NCBI RefSeq assembly: GCF_011682045.1
Contig: NZ_VVIW01000009.1
Location: 62,001 to 126,000, forward strand
From: Massilia aquatica
GTDB lineage: Bacteria; Pseudomonadota; Gammaproteobacteria; Burkholderiales; Burkholderiaceae_D
Length of the DNA stretch: 64,000 nt
Reading direction: 5' to 3'
This document shows, in pieces, positions 53,041-64,000 of this stretch; within the stretch, counting starts at the first letter, position 1, and every line of letters begins with the position of its first letter. The notes beneath the pieces are model-generated. The model did no database searches. It was not told the DNA's origin and saw nothing but the letters and a program-made list of their open reading frames with translations. The translations under genes were made by a program, and so were the position numbers.

Positions 53041-54321
53041 TCACGTTCGCAGGGCCGCCGGACGCCTGCGGTGGTACAGGCGCGAGGCCACCCACAGGCC
53101 CAGCGCGCACAGGGCGAAGCCAACCTGGCCCATGGCCAGCCACAGCATCGAATGCGACAGGAACGGCGCGATCACGCCCGCCACCAGTGCGCCCAGCAGG
53201 GTGACGGCGAACGACTGGCACGAGGCAACGGTGCCGCGGATGTGCGGGAACAGGTCGAGCGCGAGCAGGGTGGCGCCGGGGGCGATCAGCGACATGCCGA
53301 AGGTATAGAAAAACATCGGCGCCACGCTCCACGGCAGCGCCGGCGTAAAGACGCTGTGATACAACAGATTGGCGCTGGCCGCCGTGAGCAGGAAGCCGAA
53401 GCCGATGCCGATCTGGCGCGCGAAGCTCATTTTGCCGGCGATGCGGTTGGCCGTGAGCGCGCCCAGGAAAATGCCGGACACCGAGGGAATGAACAGCCAG
53501 CCGAATTGGTCGGGTCCGAGGCCCAGGTGCAGCGGCAGCGCCACCGGCGCGGCGGCGATGTACAAAAACAGGCCGGCGAAGTTGCAGGCGACGATGCCGG
53601 CCTTCATGTGGAACAGGGGCGAGCTGAAAATGGCGCTGTAGTTCTGCCACAGGTAACGCGGGTTGAAGGGCTGGCGCTTTTCAGGCGGCAGCGTTTCGGG
53701 CAGGCGCCGGTAGCAGTACACGAACAGGATCACGCTGTAGGCCAGCAGCACCAGGAAGATGGTGCGCCAGTCGGCATACTTGACGATCCAGCCGCCCAGG
53801 ATGGGCGCAATGGCCGGCGCGATCGTGAAGATCATCGTCACCAGCGAAAGCAGGCGCGCCGCCGGCGCATCGTCGTACAGGTCGCGGATGATGGCCCGTC
53901 CCACCACCACCCCGGCCCCGGCCGAGACCCCCTGCATGATCCGGAAGATCCACAGGTAATGCACCGAGTGCGAGGCGGCGCAGCCAAAGGTGCCGATGGC
54001 GAACACCACCAGCGCGCACAGCACCACGTTGCGCCGTCCGAAGGCGTCGGCCAGCGCGCCATGCCACAGTACCATGCCGGCAAAGGCGAGCATGTAGGCG
54101 GTCAGGGTTTGCTGGACTTCGATCGGGGTGGCGTTCAGCGACGCCTGGATGTTGGGGAAGGCCGGCAGGTAGGCGTCGATCGAGAACGGTCCCAGCATCG
54201 ACAGCCCGGCCAGCAGGGTCGCCAGGCCCACCATCCCGGGCACCGCGCGCCGCGTCACGGGCGGCAGGGGGACCGGTGTAACGGGGTCCGGCGGCAGGTC
54301 GGGCGGCGGGCTGGGGAACAT
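53041..54321 (-). CDS. Bcr/CflA-family multidrug MFS transporter
   Basis: 426 residues with twelve membrane helices after a Pro-rich N-terminus of about 30 residues. Signatures: MLGPFSIDAYLPAFPNI, GALADAFGRRNVVL (motif A) and GVSAGAGVVVGRAIIRDLYD, all typical of the Bcr/CflA drug-export group. Likely a proton-driven exporter of small toxic molecules. It starts 2 bases before the stop-codon end of the methyltransferase gene upstream and is probably co-transcribed with it. Confidence 0.92.
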   Translation of the reverse strand: MFPSPPPDLPPDPVTPVPLPPVTRRAVPGMVGLATLLAGLSMLGPFSIDAYLPAFPNIQASLNATPIEVQQTLTAYMLAFAGMVLWHGALADAFGRRNVVLCALVVFAIGTFGCAASHSVHYLWIFRIMQGVSAGAGVVVGRAIIRDLYDDAPAARLLSLVTMIFTIAPAIAPILGGWIVKYADWRTIFLVLLAYSVILFVYCYRRLPETLPPEKRQPFNPRYLWQNYSAIFSSPLFHMKAGIVACNFAGLFLYIAAAPVALPLHLGLGPDQFGWLFIPSVSGIFLGALTANRIAGKMSFARQIGIGFGFLLTAASANLLYHSVFTPALPWSVAPMFFYTFGMSLIAPGATLLALDLFPHIRGTVASCQSFAVTLLGALVAGVIAPFLSHSMLWLAMGQVGFALCALGLWVASRLYHRRRPAALRT

Positions 54322-54323
54322 GC

Positions 54324-55526
54324 TTACTCCGGTTTTGGCTTGGCTTCTTCGCGCCGGTTGTAGCCGGCCACCATGTCGAACCTGAACAGGCGGCATTCGA
54401 GGGCGCCGTTGAAGAAGGGCGTCTTGCGCGCTTCTTTCAGGCGCAGCAGTTTCGGCAAGGTCAGGTCGGCGGTGAACAGGAACACGGTCCAGCCGGCGAA
54501 GCGCTGCTTGAGCGTGGTGCCCAGCGCTGAATAAAACGCGACCGACATGTCGTCCGCCGGGATGGTGCTGTCGCCGCGCACGCCGATGCGCTCGCCGTAC
54601 GGCGGGTTGGTCAAGAGGATGCCCGGCTGCTCGGTCGGCGCCTTGACCTCTTGCGCTTCGATCTGCTTGAGCGGCACGTCGAACAGGATGCCGGCGATTT
54701 TCAGGTTGTGGCGCGTCATGGCCACCATGTCGCCCGAAATGTCGCTGCCGAAGATGGTCGGTTCGCTTGGCAGCGGCAGCGGCTTGATCGCGTTCTTCAT
54801 GTCCTGCCACGGGGCGGCCACGAAGTTGTGGAACTTCTCGAAGGCGAAACTGCGGCGCGCGCCGGGCGGAATGCCCTGCACCATCTGGGCCGCTTCGATC
54901 AGGATGGTGCCCGAGCCGCACATCGGGTCGAACAGCACCGTGCCCGGCTTCCAGCCCGAGACGCGCAGCATGCCGGCGGCGAGGTTTTCGCGCAGCGGCG
55001 CGTCGCCCGTTTCTTCGCGCCAGCCGCGCTTGAACAGGGCTTCGCCGGAGGTGTCCAGGTAGACCGTGAAGTTGCGGTTGTCGAGGAAGCCCACGATGCG
55101 CATGTCCGGCTCGCGCGTGTTGACCGACGGGCGCTTGTCGAACTGGTCGCGGAAGCGGTCGCAGATGGCGTCCTTGATCTTGAGCGTGGTGAATTCCAGG
55201 CTGCGCAAAGGCGACTTGACGGCGGTGACGTCGACCCGGATGGTGTGGTCGACGCTGAACCAGTCTTCCCATTGCTGGGCCAGGACCAGGTCGTAGATGT
55301 CGTTCTCGTTGGCGTAGCTGGCGTGCGCCATGCGCATCAGCACGCGCGAGGCGATGCGCGAGTGCAGGTTGATGCGGTACGAGTCAGTCTGGTCGCCGGA
55401 GCAGTGCACGCCGCCGGGAACCTGGTTGTGCACCTTCATGGTGGTGCTGGTCAGGGCGATTTCGCCCAGTTCTTCGGCAAGCGCCGCTTCCATGCCGCGT
55501 GGGCATGGGCAGAAAAATGATGGCAT
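54324..55526 (-). CDS. THUMP-domain class I rRNA methyltransferase (RlmL/Trm14-like)
   Basis: 400 residues. The N-terminal ferredoxin-like and THUMP region (about 5-160, FFCPCPRGMEAALAEELG, IASRVLMRMAHA) binds RNA. The UPF0020 methyltransferase domain follows, with SAM motif FDPMCGSGTILIEAA near 195 and the catalytic ILLTNPPYGERIG near 300. The NPPY motif means N-methylation of a base, and the family includes the 23S rRNA G2445 enzyme. It lacks the second RlmK-type domain of the E. coli fusion. Normal length for the short form. Confidence 0.9.
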   Translation of the reverse strand: MPSFFCPCPRGMEAALAEELGEIALTSTTMKVHNQVPGGVHCSGDQTDSYRINLHSRIASRVLMRMAHASYANENDIYDLVLAQQWEDWFSVDHTIRVDVTAVKSPLRSLEFTTLKIKDAICDRFRDQFDKRPSVNTREPDMRIVGFLDNRNFTVYLDTSGEALFKRGWREETGDAPLRENLAAGMLRVSGWKPGTVLFDPMCGSGTILIEAAQMVQGIPPGARRSFAFEKFHNFVAAPWQDMKNAIKPLPLPSEPTIFGSDISGDMVAMTRHNLKIAGILFDVPLKQIEAQEVKAPTEQPGILLTNPPYGERIGVRGDSTIPADDMSVAFYSALGTTLKQRFAGWTVFLFTADLTLPKLLRLKEARKTPFFNGALECRLFRFDMVAGYNRREEAKPKPE

Positions 55527-55568
55527 GTGGTGAACCCTTTGTCCGTTGTGAAAAATCGTTTAGTCCTC

Positions 55569-55661
55569 CGTCGTTCCCGCGCCAAGGTGGCCCTCGGCGG
55601 GAACCCATGGCACCTACGATAAGCGAAGGTGCTATGGATTCCCGCCTGCGCGGGAACGACG
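55569..55661. repeat. REP-like hairpin element with nested inverted repeats
   Basis: Outer arms CGTCGTTCCCGCG (55569-55581) and CGCGGGAACGACG (55649-55661) are perfect complements. Within them GGCGGGAACCCATGG and its partner CTATGGATTCCCGCC pair less perfectly. The sequence resembles the dispersed 'CGTCATTCCCGCG' elements common in proteobacteria. It sits between two genes of the same direction and could also act as a weak terminator. Confidence 0.82.
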
Positions 55662-55685
55662 AGGTTAGTGGCCGGAACGGGCGTT

Positions 55686-56285
55686 TCAGCTCAGCGCCCG
55701 CTCCACAAAATCGAGCCGGTCCTGTCCCCAGAACCCTTCCCCATCGACTACATACCACGGCACCCCGAACACATTGGCGGCCATGGCTTCATCGGTGTTG
55801 CGCTCGTACTGCTCCTGCACGCCGGCCGTGGCCGACGACTTGACCAGCATTTTTCCATCGAGCCCGCAGGCGCTGGCGATCTGCGCCAGGGTGTCCTCGT
55901 CCGAGATATTCCGGTCCTCGGCCCACAGCGCGCGCATGATCGCGCCGGTCAGCCCCAGCGCCGCCTCGGCGCCCAGGCTGGTGCGCGCGGCGATGATCAG
56001 GCGCGCCGCCGCTTCCGGCGGCACCGGGAAGAACGTCGGGTGCGCAATCAGCGGCAAGCCCAGATGGGCCGACCAGCGCGCCAGCTCCTGCAGGCGGTAG
56101 GCCTGGCGCTGGGGGGCGCGCTTGGCCAGCGGCAACCCGCCCGACACGCTGAACACCTTGCCCAGGTCAAAAGGCTTGATGTCGATCAGCGCCCCGCGCG
56201 CATTTGCCATGGCGACGAAGCGCTCATGCCCCAGGTACGCCCAAGGCGACTGCGGCGCGAAAAAATACTGAACCGTTTTACTCAT
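55686..56285 (-). CDS. 2-hydroxychromene-2-carboxylate isomerase-like protein (DsbA fold)
   Basis: 199 residues. The N-terminus YFFAPQSPWAYLGHERF has the thioredoxin-fold start with Ser in place of redox Cys, the catalytic Ser of HCCA isomerases and kappa-class GSTs. VFGVPWYVV near 168 (cis-Pro loop) and WGQDRLDFVERAL at the C-terminus match the family. No naphthalene pathway lies nearby, so the natural substrate is probably another glutathione-dependent isomerisation. Confidence 0.88.
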   Translation of the reverse strand: MSKTVQYFFAPQSPWAYLGHERFVAMANARGALIDIKPFDLGKVFSVSGGLPLAKRAPQRQAYRLQELARWSAHLGLPLIAHPTFFPVPPEAAARLIIAARTSLGAEAALGLTGAIMRALWAEDRNISDEDTLAQIASACGLDGKMLVKSSATAGVQEQYERNTDEAMAANVFGVPWYVVDGEGFWGQDRLDFVERALS

Positions 56286-56295
56286 GAAGCCCCCG

Positions 56296-56706
56296 TCAGA
56301 AGGGTTTGACCACGACCAGGATCACGATGGCGGCCAGCAGCAGCACCGGCACCTCGTTGAAATAGCGGAACCAGACATGGCTGCGCTTATTCGCGCCATT
56401 TTCGAATTTCTTGAGCAGCGAGCCGCACGCGTGGTGGTAGCCGATCACCAGCAGCACCAGCGTGAGCTTGGCGTGCATCCAGCCGCCCCGGAAGCCATAC
56501 CCCAGCCACAGCCACACGCCCAGCAGCACGGCCGGCACGGCCAGCATGGTGGTAAAGCGCAGCAGCTTGCGCGCCATCAGCAGCAAGCGCGCGGTGGCGA
56601 CATCGTTGGTCTCCTGCGCCAGATTGACGAAGATGCGCGGCAGGTAAAACAGCCCGGCGAACCAGGAGGCGATGAAGATAATGTGAAACGCTTTAATCCA
56701 GAGCAT
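56296..56706 (-). CDS. hemJ: HemJ protoporphyrinogen IX oxidase
   Basis: 136 residues with four membrane helices. The N-terminus has KAFHIIFIASWFAGLFYLPR (conserved His near residue 8 and W-F-A-G-L-F-Y-L-P-R), and the middle has GWMHAKLTLVLLVIGYHH with the second conserved His and Lys. This is the UPF0093/HemJ signature. It converts protoporphyrinogen IX to protoporphyrin IX in haem synthesis. Length is slightly short but typical. Confidence 0.9.
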   Translation of the reverse strand: MLWIKAFHIIFIASWFAGLFYLPRIFVNLAQETNDVATARLLLMARKLLRFTTMLAVPAVLLGVWLWLGYGFRGGWMHAKLTLVLLVIGYHHACGSLLKKFENGANKRSHVWFRYFNEVPVLLLAAIVILVVVKPF

Positions 56707-56725
56707 GGCAGTCCAAAATAATAAG

Positions 56726-57991
56726 TTAAGTACGCACTTCGCCGTGGCCGAAGACCACGTACTTGAGCGAGGTCAGTCCTTCCAGCCCGACCGGACCGCG
56801 CGCGTGCAGCTTGTCGTTGGAGATGCCGATTTCGGCGCCCAGGCCATACTCGAAACCGTCCGCAAAGCGGGTCGAGGCGTTGACCATCACCGAGGCCGAA
56901 TCGACTTCGCGCAAAAAGCGCAGGGCGTCGCTGTAGTCTTCGGTGACGATGGCTTCGGTGTGCTTCGACGAATAGGTATTAATATGATCGATCGCCGCGT
57001 CCAATCCGTCCACCAGCTTGACCGACAGGACCGGCGCCAGGTATTCGGTGGACCAGTCTTCTTCCACCGCCGCCACCAGGTGCGGGTAGCCCGCCAGCAG
57101 CGCGAACGATTCGGGATCGGCGCGCAGTTCGACTTCCTTGCTCGCGTACAGGGCGGCCAGGCGTGGCAGCACGGCCGGGGCGATGGCGCGCGCGATCAGC
57201 AGGGTTTCCATGGTGTTGCAGGTGCCGTAGCGGTGGCACTTGGCGTTAAAGGCAATCGCCAGCGCTTTTTCCAGGTCGGCCTTGGCGTCGATGTAGACGT
57301 GGCAGATGCCGTCCAGGTGCTTGATCATCGGAACCGTGGCTTCGGCCATCAGGCGCGCGATCAGGCCCTTGCCGCCACGCGGCACGATCACATCCACGTA
57401 CTCGGGCATGGTGATCAGCGCGCCGACGGCGGCGCGGTCGGTGGTGTCGACGATCTGCACGCCGTCGGCCGGCAAGCCGGCGCCGGCCAGCCCTTCGGCC
57501 ACGATTTTCGCCAGCGCGCGGTTGCAGTTGATCGCTTCCGAGCCGCCGCGCAAAATGGTGGCGTTGCCGCTCTTGATGCACAGGCCGGCCGCGTCGACCG
57601 TGACGTTCGGACGCGCTTCATAGATGATGCCGATCACGCCCAGCGGCACGCGCATCTGGCCCACCTGGATACCGCTCGGGCGGAATTTCATGTTGGAGAT
57701 TTCGCCGATCGGGTCGGCCAGCGAGACGATCTGGCGCAAGCCTTCGACCATGGTGTCGATGGCCTTGTCCGACAGCTGCAGGCGGTCCAGCATGGCCGGT
57801 GCCAGCCCCGCAGCGGCGGCGGCGTCGAGGTCGAGCTGGTTGGCCTCGCGCAGCAGCGCGCTGTCGCGCACGATGGCGTCGGCGATCAGCAGCAAGGCGC
57901 GGTTGCGCGTGGCGCTGTCGGCCCTGGCCATGGCGCGCGAAGCGGCGCGGGCGCGCTGGCCGACCTGTTGCATGTATTCGGTGATGTTCAT
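56726..57991 (-). CDS. proA: Glutamate-5-semialdehyde dehydrogenase (gamma-glutamyl phosphate reductase)
   Basis: 421 residues, aldehyde dehydrogenase fold. [19 protein letters not shown] near 118 and the catalytic Cys in [18 protein letters not shown] near 258 are ProA signatures, followed by [19 protein letters not shown]. It reduces gamma-glutamyl phosphate to glutamate semialdehyde in proline synthesis. The ATG whose product begins MNITEYMQQ is chosen; an upstream ATG at 58033 adds 14 unlikely residues. proB is not in this window. Confidence 0.95.
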   Translation of the reverse strand: MNITEYMQQVGQRARAASRAMARADSATRNRALLLIADAIVRDSALLREANQLDLDAAAAAGLAPAMLDRLQLSDKAIDTMVEGLRQIVSLADPIGEISNMKFRPSGIQVGQMRVPLGVIGIIYEARPNVTVDAAGLCIKSGNATILRGGSEAINCNRALAKIVAEGLAGAGLPADGVQIVDTTDRAAVGALITMPEYVDVIVPRGGKGLIARLMAEATVPMIKHLDGICHVYIDAKADLEKALAIAFNAKCHRYGTCNTMETLLIARAIAPAVLPRLAALYASKEVELRADPESFALLAGYPHLVAAVEEDWSTEYLAPVLSVKLVDGLDAAIDHINTYSSKHTEAIVTEDYSDALRFLREVDSASVMVNASTRFADGFEYGLGAEIGISNDKLHARGPVGLEGLTSLKYVVFGHGEVRT

Positions 57992-58053
57992 TATCTCGTC
58001 TACGTAGGTGAAGCGCATCCATCGCGCCGGCACCGTGCTAGTGCCGCTGCGAT

Positions 58054-59070
58054 CTAACCGCGCGTTACTTTCAAGGCCAGCTGCAACATCGCATCCCAGG
58101 CGTCGCCGGCAAAGCCCTTGGCGCGCAGGCCCTTGATCATTTTGTCGACCTGCGCGGCGTCGCGCATCGCGCCTTCCAGGGTTGGCAACGAGATGCGGCG
58201 CAGCGCAGGCTCCATCATGCGTTCACGCGGACCCCAGATGCGGTGTTCCTTGAGCAGCACGCCGAGCGGCCGTCCCTGCGCCATCCCGGATTTCAATTTT
58301 AACAGCGTACGGATTTCTTCGGCGACCGCCCATAAAACCAGCGGCAACGCCTCGCCTTCGCCTTTCAGGCCTTCGAGCATGCGCACCAGGCGCGCCGGGT
58401 CGCCCGCCAGCATGGCCTCGGACAGCTTGAACACATCGTAGCGCGCCACGTTGAGCACCGCATCGTGCACCTGCTCGAAGGTCAGCTTGCCCGGATCATG
58501 CAGCAGGGCCAACTTCTGAATCTCCTGATGCGCCGCCAGCAGGTTGCCTTCGACCCGGTCGGCGATGAAGTCGAGCGACTGGCGGTCGGCGGAGAGGCCG
58601 TGCGCTGCCAGGCGCGTGCCGATCCAGCCGGGTAGCTGGGGGCGTTCGATTGAGGGAATTTCGATGTACACGGCGGCCTGCTGCAGCGCGCCCACCCAGG
58701 CCGCCTTGGCGGTCTGCCAATCGAGCTTGGGCAGGGTGATCAGGGTGAGGTTGTCGGGACTGAGATCCTTGGCGTAGCTTTGCAGCGCCGCCCCGCCATC
58801 CTTGCCCGGTTTGCCGGTCGGGATGCGCAATTCGATCAGCTTCTTGTCGCCAAACAGCGACAAGGCCTGGTTGGCGGCCAGCAGTTCGCCCCATTTGAAG
58901 GTGCGCTCCACCGTCAGCACGTCGCGTTCGGAGTAACCGTTGGCGCGCGCGGCGCGGCGGATTTTATCGGCCGCCTCCAGCGCCAGCAGATGCTCGTCGC
59001 TGGCGATCACGTACAGCGGCGCGATGGTCTTGGCCAGGTGCCCTTCGAGCGCGTCAATCCTTAGCTGCAT
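58054..59070 (-). CDS. holA: DNA polymerase III delta subunit
   Basis: 338 residues. The N-terminus ([19 protein letters not shown]) and the AAA-like region ([20 protein letters not shown] near 65, [13 protein letters not shown] near 120) are typical of HolA. The C-terminal domain has VYKL-type helices ([20 protein letters not shown] near 230). Delta opens the beta clamp in the clamp loader. Located between lptE and proA, the usual order in this group. Confidence 0.94.
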   Translation of the reverse strand: MQLRIDALEGHLAKTIAPLYVIASDEHLLALEAADKIRRAARANGYSERDVLTVERTFKWGELLAANQALSLFGDKKLIELRIPTGKPGKDGGAALQSYAKDLSPDNLTLITLPKLDWQTAKAAWVGALQQAAVYIEIPSIERPQLPGWIGTRLAAHGLSADRQSLDFIADRVEGNLLAAHQEIQKLALLHDPGKLTFEQVHDAVLNVARYDVFKLSEAMLAGDPARLVRMLEGLKGEGEALPLVLWAVAEEIRTLLKLKSGMAQGRPLGVLLKEHRIWGPRERMMEPALRRISLPTLEGAMRDAAQVDKMIKGLRAKGFAGDAWDAMLQLALKVTRG

Positions 59071-59077
59071 CGCATGC

Positions 59078-59596
59078 TCATGTCGGCTTGACCGCCACCA
59101 GGCGGCGCAGGATCTGCTGCACCAGGTCGGTCTGCATGTCGCGGTACAGCAGCACTTCTTCCGATTCCTTGCCCAGTACCTGGCTCTCGTCGAACGTAAT
59201 CGAGCGCTTGAGCGAGATTTCGGTAGCCGGTAGCAGTTCCGCGCCCTTGTTGTCGCGCAGGCGGAATACCAGCGTGTAAGTCAGCAGGTATTCGCGCACG
59301 CGGCCCTGGGCGTTGAGCGAGAGGATCTGCTTGCCGCGCGTCTCCGACAGCACGTCGAACAGGGTCTCGGCCTTGGCCGCGTCGGCCACCACCTGCACGT
59401 TGTCGCCGCCGCGCAGGTTGCGCCGCAACTCGGTACCGAGGGCCGAGGTTTCGGGGAACGACAGGTAGATGCTATTGAACGGCATCTTGAACTGGCCGTT
59501 CGAACCGCGCAGCTGGAAACCGCACGCGGACAGGGACGCGAGCAGAATCAAGGCAACGGCGGCGCGCGCCACAGTGGCGGAGCGGAGAATGGTCAT
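59078..59596 (-). CDS. lptE: LPS-assembly lipoprotein LptE
   Basis: 172 residues. The signal peptide ends in the lipobox LSAC (Cys at residue 25), and the mature protein begins CGFQLRGSNGQFKMPF, the LptE hallmark. STALGTELRRNL-like and VLLYRDMQTDLVQQILRRL near the C-terminus are also conserved. It plugs the LptD barrel that inserts lipopolysaccharide into the outer membrane. It starts 3 bases after leuS ends and 7 bases before holA. Confidence 0.95.
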   Translation of the reverse strand: MTILRSATVARAAVALILLASLSACGFQLRGSNGQFKMPFNSIYLSFPETSALGTELRRNLRGGDNVQVVADAAKAETLFDVLSETRGKQILSLNAQGRVREYLLTYTLVFRLRDNKGAELLPATEISLKRSITFDESQVLGKESEEVLLYRDMQTDLVQQILRRLVAVKPT

Positions 59597-59599
59597 CGC

Positions 59600-62287
<2,688 letters not shown>

Positions 62288-62470
62288 TCATTATACTGGC
62301 ACATCCCGTATCCGGGCACGGCCGGGGGCTGGTCGTCAAAATTCGCTGAACTATGGGGCGGGCTTGCTGTCAAAAGAACATGGCAAGCACATTCGACGCC
62401 TGTCACCGCACTCCAGGCGAAATACTTGGGTGTTCTGCTGAACCGAATATCACGTACCGGAGACTACGTC

Positions 62471-62938
62471 ATGACAATCGAATTCGATCCGATAGCGTAC
62501 GCGCAGCAACTGGAGTCGACTGGGGTTCCCAGGCAACAGGCGGACGTGCATGCCAAGGCACTGAACGAAGTGGCGAGCGAAGGAGTGTCGATATCCGACC
62601 GCCTGCAAATGAAGAACGACTGGCAATGCGATATTCGCCAGTCGGACCAACGTTTGACCGCGCAAATTAATCGGGCAAAGACTGAACTCAGCGCCGAGTT
62701 ACAGACGTTCAGAGCCGAATTTAGCGCAAAAATCGGAGTGCTCGATGCCAAAATCGATGCTGTCCGAAACGATCTGAACGCAAAAATCGACAGTGTGCGG
62801 ACAGAGCTGAACGCGAAGATCGAGATGGTGGCTGCAGAGCTGCGTTCGGTAAAACATGAATTGACCATACACCGCTGGCTATTCGGGCTCCTCATCGCCA
62901 TGAACGGCGCGATGCTTGGCAGAATTTACTTTCCATAA
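62471..62938 (+). CDS. Coiled-coil tail-anchored protein (DUF1640-like)
   Basis: 155 residues. The N-terminal 45 residues are globular (FDPIAYAQQLESTGVPRQQA). A long coiled coil (about 60-130) contains 11-residue repeats: LDAKIDAVRND, LNAKIDSVRTE, LNAKIEMVAAE. A C-terminal membrane helix (WLFGLLIAMNGAMLGRIYF) ends the protein. The arrangement matches the DUF1640/CCDC90-like family often found beside mobile or phage-related genes. Lower GC than its neighbours. Function unknown. Confidence 0.8.
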   Translation: MTIEFDPIAYAQQLESTGVPRQQADVHAKALNEVASEGVSISDRLQMKNDWQCDIRQSDQRLTAQINRAKTELSAELQTFRAEFSAKIGVLDAKIDAVRNDLNAKIDSVRTELNAKIEMVAAELRSVKHELTIHRWLFGLLIAMNGAMLGRIYFP

Positions 62939-63002
62939 CGCCAGCTTTAAGAACGGTGTGCAGAGGGTAAAATGGGCTTTTTGCCACCCGCCCGGTACCA
63001 CG

Positions 63003-63767
63003 ATGGTCCTCTACCAGGAACACCCGCCCCACCCCGCGCTGGCGCCCTATCTGGCTTGCCTGTGGACCTGCCAGGTACTGCCCGGCGCCTCCGCCGTCAC
63101 GCACCGGGTGCTGCCGGACAACTGCATGGATATCCTGTGGCAGGATGTGGCCGCGCTGAGCCGGGTATCGGGCATGATGAGCACAGTCATCCACGTGCCC
63201 GTGCACCAGCCCGTGCGCACCATCGCGGCGCGCTTCAAGGCGGGCGCCGCCGCGCACTTTTTCGCCATGCCGCTGCATGAACTGGCCGACCGGCATCCTT
63301 CCCTGGACGAGCTGTGGGACGGCGCCGCAGCGCGCCAGTTCACCGATGCACTATGGTCGCGCGCCTTATCGGACAGCGAGGCCGTCGCCACCGTCGAACG
63401 CCTGCTGCTGCAACGCCTGCGCGGCACGGCCGCCGACCTCAGGCCGGGCCTGGCAGATGCGGCCGTGAGCGCCATCGAGCGCTCGCACGGTTCCCTGCGC
63501 ATCGAGACCCTGGCCGCGCAGCTGGGCGTGTCGCGCCAGCACCTGTCCAGCCAGTTCCGCGCCAGGGTTGGCCTGGGCGCCAAGCAGTTCGCGCGCGTGT
63601 GCCGCTTTCGCCAGGCCAGCGCACGCATCCGCGCCGCCAGCGACCTAAAGCAGCTCGACTGGTCCAGCCTCGCGCTCGAGCTGGGCTACTACGACCAGCC
63701 GCACCTGATCCACGAATTCCGCCAATTATCGGGCAGCACGCCGGAGTCGTTTGCCGCGCGCGCCTGA
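63003..63767 (+). CDS. AraC-family regulator with DUF6597-like N-terminus
   Basis: 254 residues. The N-terminal region (PHPALAPYLACLWTC, VLPDNCMDILW, ARFKAGAAAHFFAMPLHEL) is the sensor type seen in AraC regulators related to Ada-like and DUF6597 proteins. The C-terminal HTH_18 has LRIETLAAQLGVSRQHLSSQ and the second helix pair LALELGYYDQPHLIHEFRQL. The ATG at 63003 fits the start of the domain. An in-frame ATG at 62916 would overlap the coiled-coil gene. No obvious target gene lies beside it. Confidence 0.88.
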   Translation: MVLYQEHPPHPALAPYLACLWTCQVLPGASAVTHRVLPDNCMDILWQDVAALSRVSGMMSTVIHVPVHQPVRTIAARFKAGAAAHFFAMPLHELADRHPSLDELWDGAAARQFTDALWSRALSDSEAVATVERLLLQRLRGTAADLRPGLADAAVSAIERSHGSLRIETLAAQLGVSRQHLSSQFRARVGLGAKQFARVCRFRQASARIRAASDLKQLDWSSLALELGYYDQPHLIHEFRQLSGSTPESFAARA

Positions 63768-63820
63768 CCGTGACCATCGTCCCGGCACGGTGCGCACGTC
63801 GCGTGTCGTCGCTGGCAACC

Positions 63821-64000
63821 TTAGATCGTCCAGCAGCAGAACCCTTCATTGTCGATCTCACGGAGCAAGGCGGATATTCTACCGATATCATCGGCGGAAA
63901 TTTCCACGGCGCCTGTCAGCGGCTTGTGCAGCATGCAAACGTTTTTCCGAATGCGCTCATAGGTGTCTCCAGAAAGCCGGGCTTGCTCAGCGAACTGAAG
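63821..64000 (-). CDS. 3' end of an unidentified gene, cut by the window edge
   Basis: A 59-codon open stretch runs from the right edge to TAA at 63821. It reads naturally as protein: FAEQARLSGDTYERIRKNV, then AVEISADDIGRISALLREID and the end GFCCWTI. Base composition is lower in GC than the AraC gene. Family not recognised. Confidence 0.6.
   Translation of the reverse strand, partial: LQFAEQARLSGDTYERIRKNVCMLHKPLTGAVEISADDIGRISALLREIDNEGFCCWTI

Overview
The window is GC-rich bacterial chromosome, almost certainly from a betaproteobacterium of the Oxalobacteraceae (Massilia, Telluria or Duganella type). This is inferred from the codon bias, the housekeeping order leuS-lptE-holA-proA-hemJ, and a lifestyle rich in plant-polysaccharide enzymes. 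I see no rRNA, CRISPR array or insertion sequence. Two tRNA genes are present.

Layout. (1) 2-3132: the end of a metal-efflux type locus, with a TolC-family protein cut by the window edge, a Tat-exported multicopper oxidase and a small secreted NTF2-like protein. (2) 3134-9900: a sugar-acid operon on the minus strand. It encodes a GntR/FadR regulator, 5-dehydro-4-deoxyglucarate dehydratase, an alpha-ketoglutarate semialdehyde dehydrogenase, an MFS anion:sugar-acid transporter and an SMP-30 lactonase, and ends at a strong terminator. A shared 11-mer lies in the regulator promoter and the dehydratase promoter. (3) 9904-18204: a beta-mannan/beta-glucan utilisation cluster. It has a GH3 glucosidase, a GH5 mannanase, three collapsed secreted-enzyme remnants (two of them SGNH/CE2 esterases), a LacI regulator, an AGE-family mannose isomerase and a PfkB fructokinase. 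Together these give mannan to mannose to fructose to fructose-6-phosphate. (4) 18301-25710: ordinary chromosome genes (YoaK, uppP, recQ, an AraC regulator, an EamA transporter, a DUF418 membrane protein, trmB).

(5) 25764-44158: a compact phage-derived island. On the minus strand, from the regulatory end, run a Cro-like HTH protein, a ParB-like protein, an SF2 helicase, a Toprim primase, an unassigned phage protein, a tail tube, a tail chaperone with a probable -1 frameshift product, a 1899-residue tape measure with two DUF4214-like units, three tail/fibre proteins, two small membrane proteins (holin candidates), a GH19 endolysin and nested spanins. On the plus strand are an S24 (CI/LexA-like) repressor and a coupled small membrane protein. 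No capsid, portal, terminase, protease, sheath or integrase gene lies between the chromosomal borders. The locus therefore looks like a headless, non-contractile tail particle (F-type tailocin-like) or a cleanly deleted prophage that still has its replication and lysis genes. This is the most interesting object in the window.

(6) 44304-47669: small membrane and secreted proteins of unknown role, tRNA-Gly(TCC), tRNA-Arg(CCG) and an acyltransferase-3 membrane protein. (7) 47695-50414: a two-gene DNA-repair operon (radical SAM protein plus DUF4130-UdgX fusion) under a near-consensus LexA box. (8) 50475-62242: a REC-PAS-GGDEF-EAL protein, a Bcr/CflA transporter, a THUMP RNA methyltransferase, a REP-like hairpin element, a HCCA isomerase-like protein, hemJ, proA, holA, lptE and leuS. 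(9) 62471-64000: a coiled-coil tail-anchored protein, an AraC regulator, and the 3' end of an unidentified gene running off the right edge.
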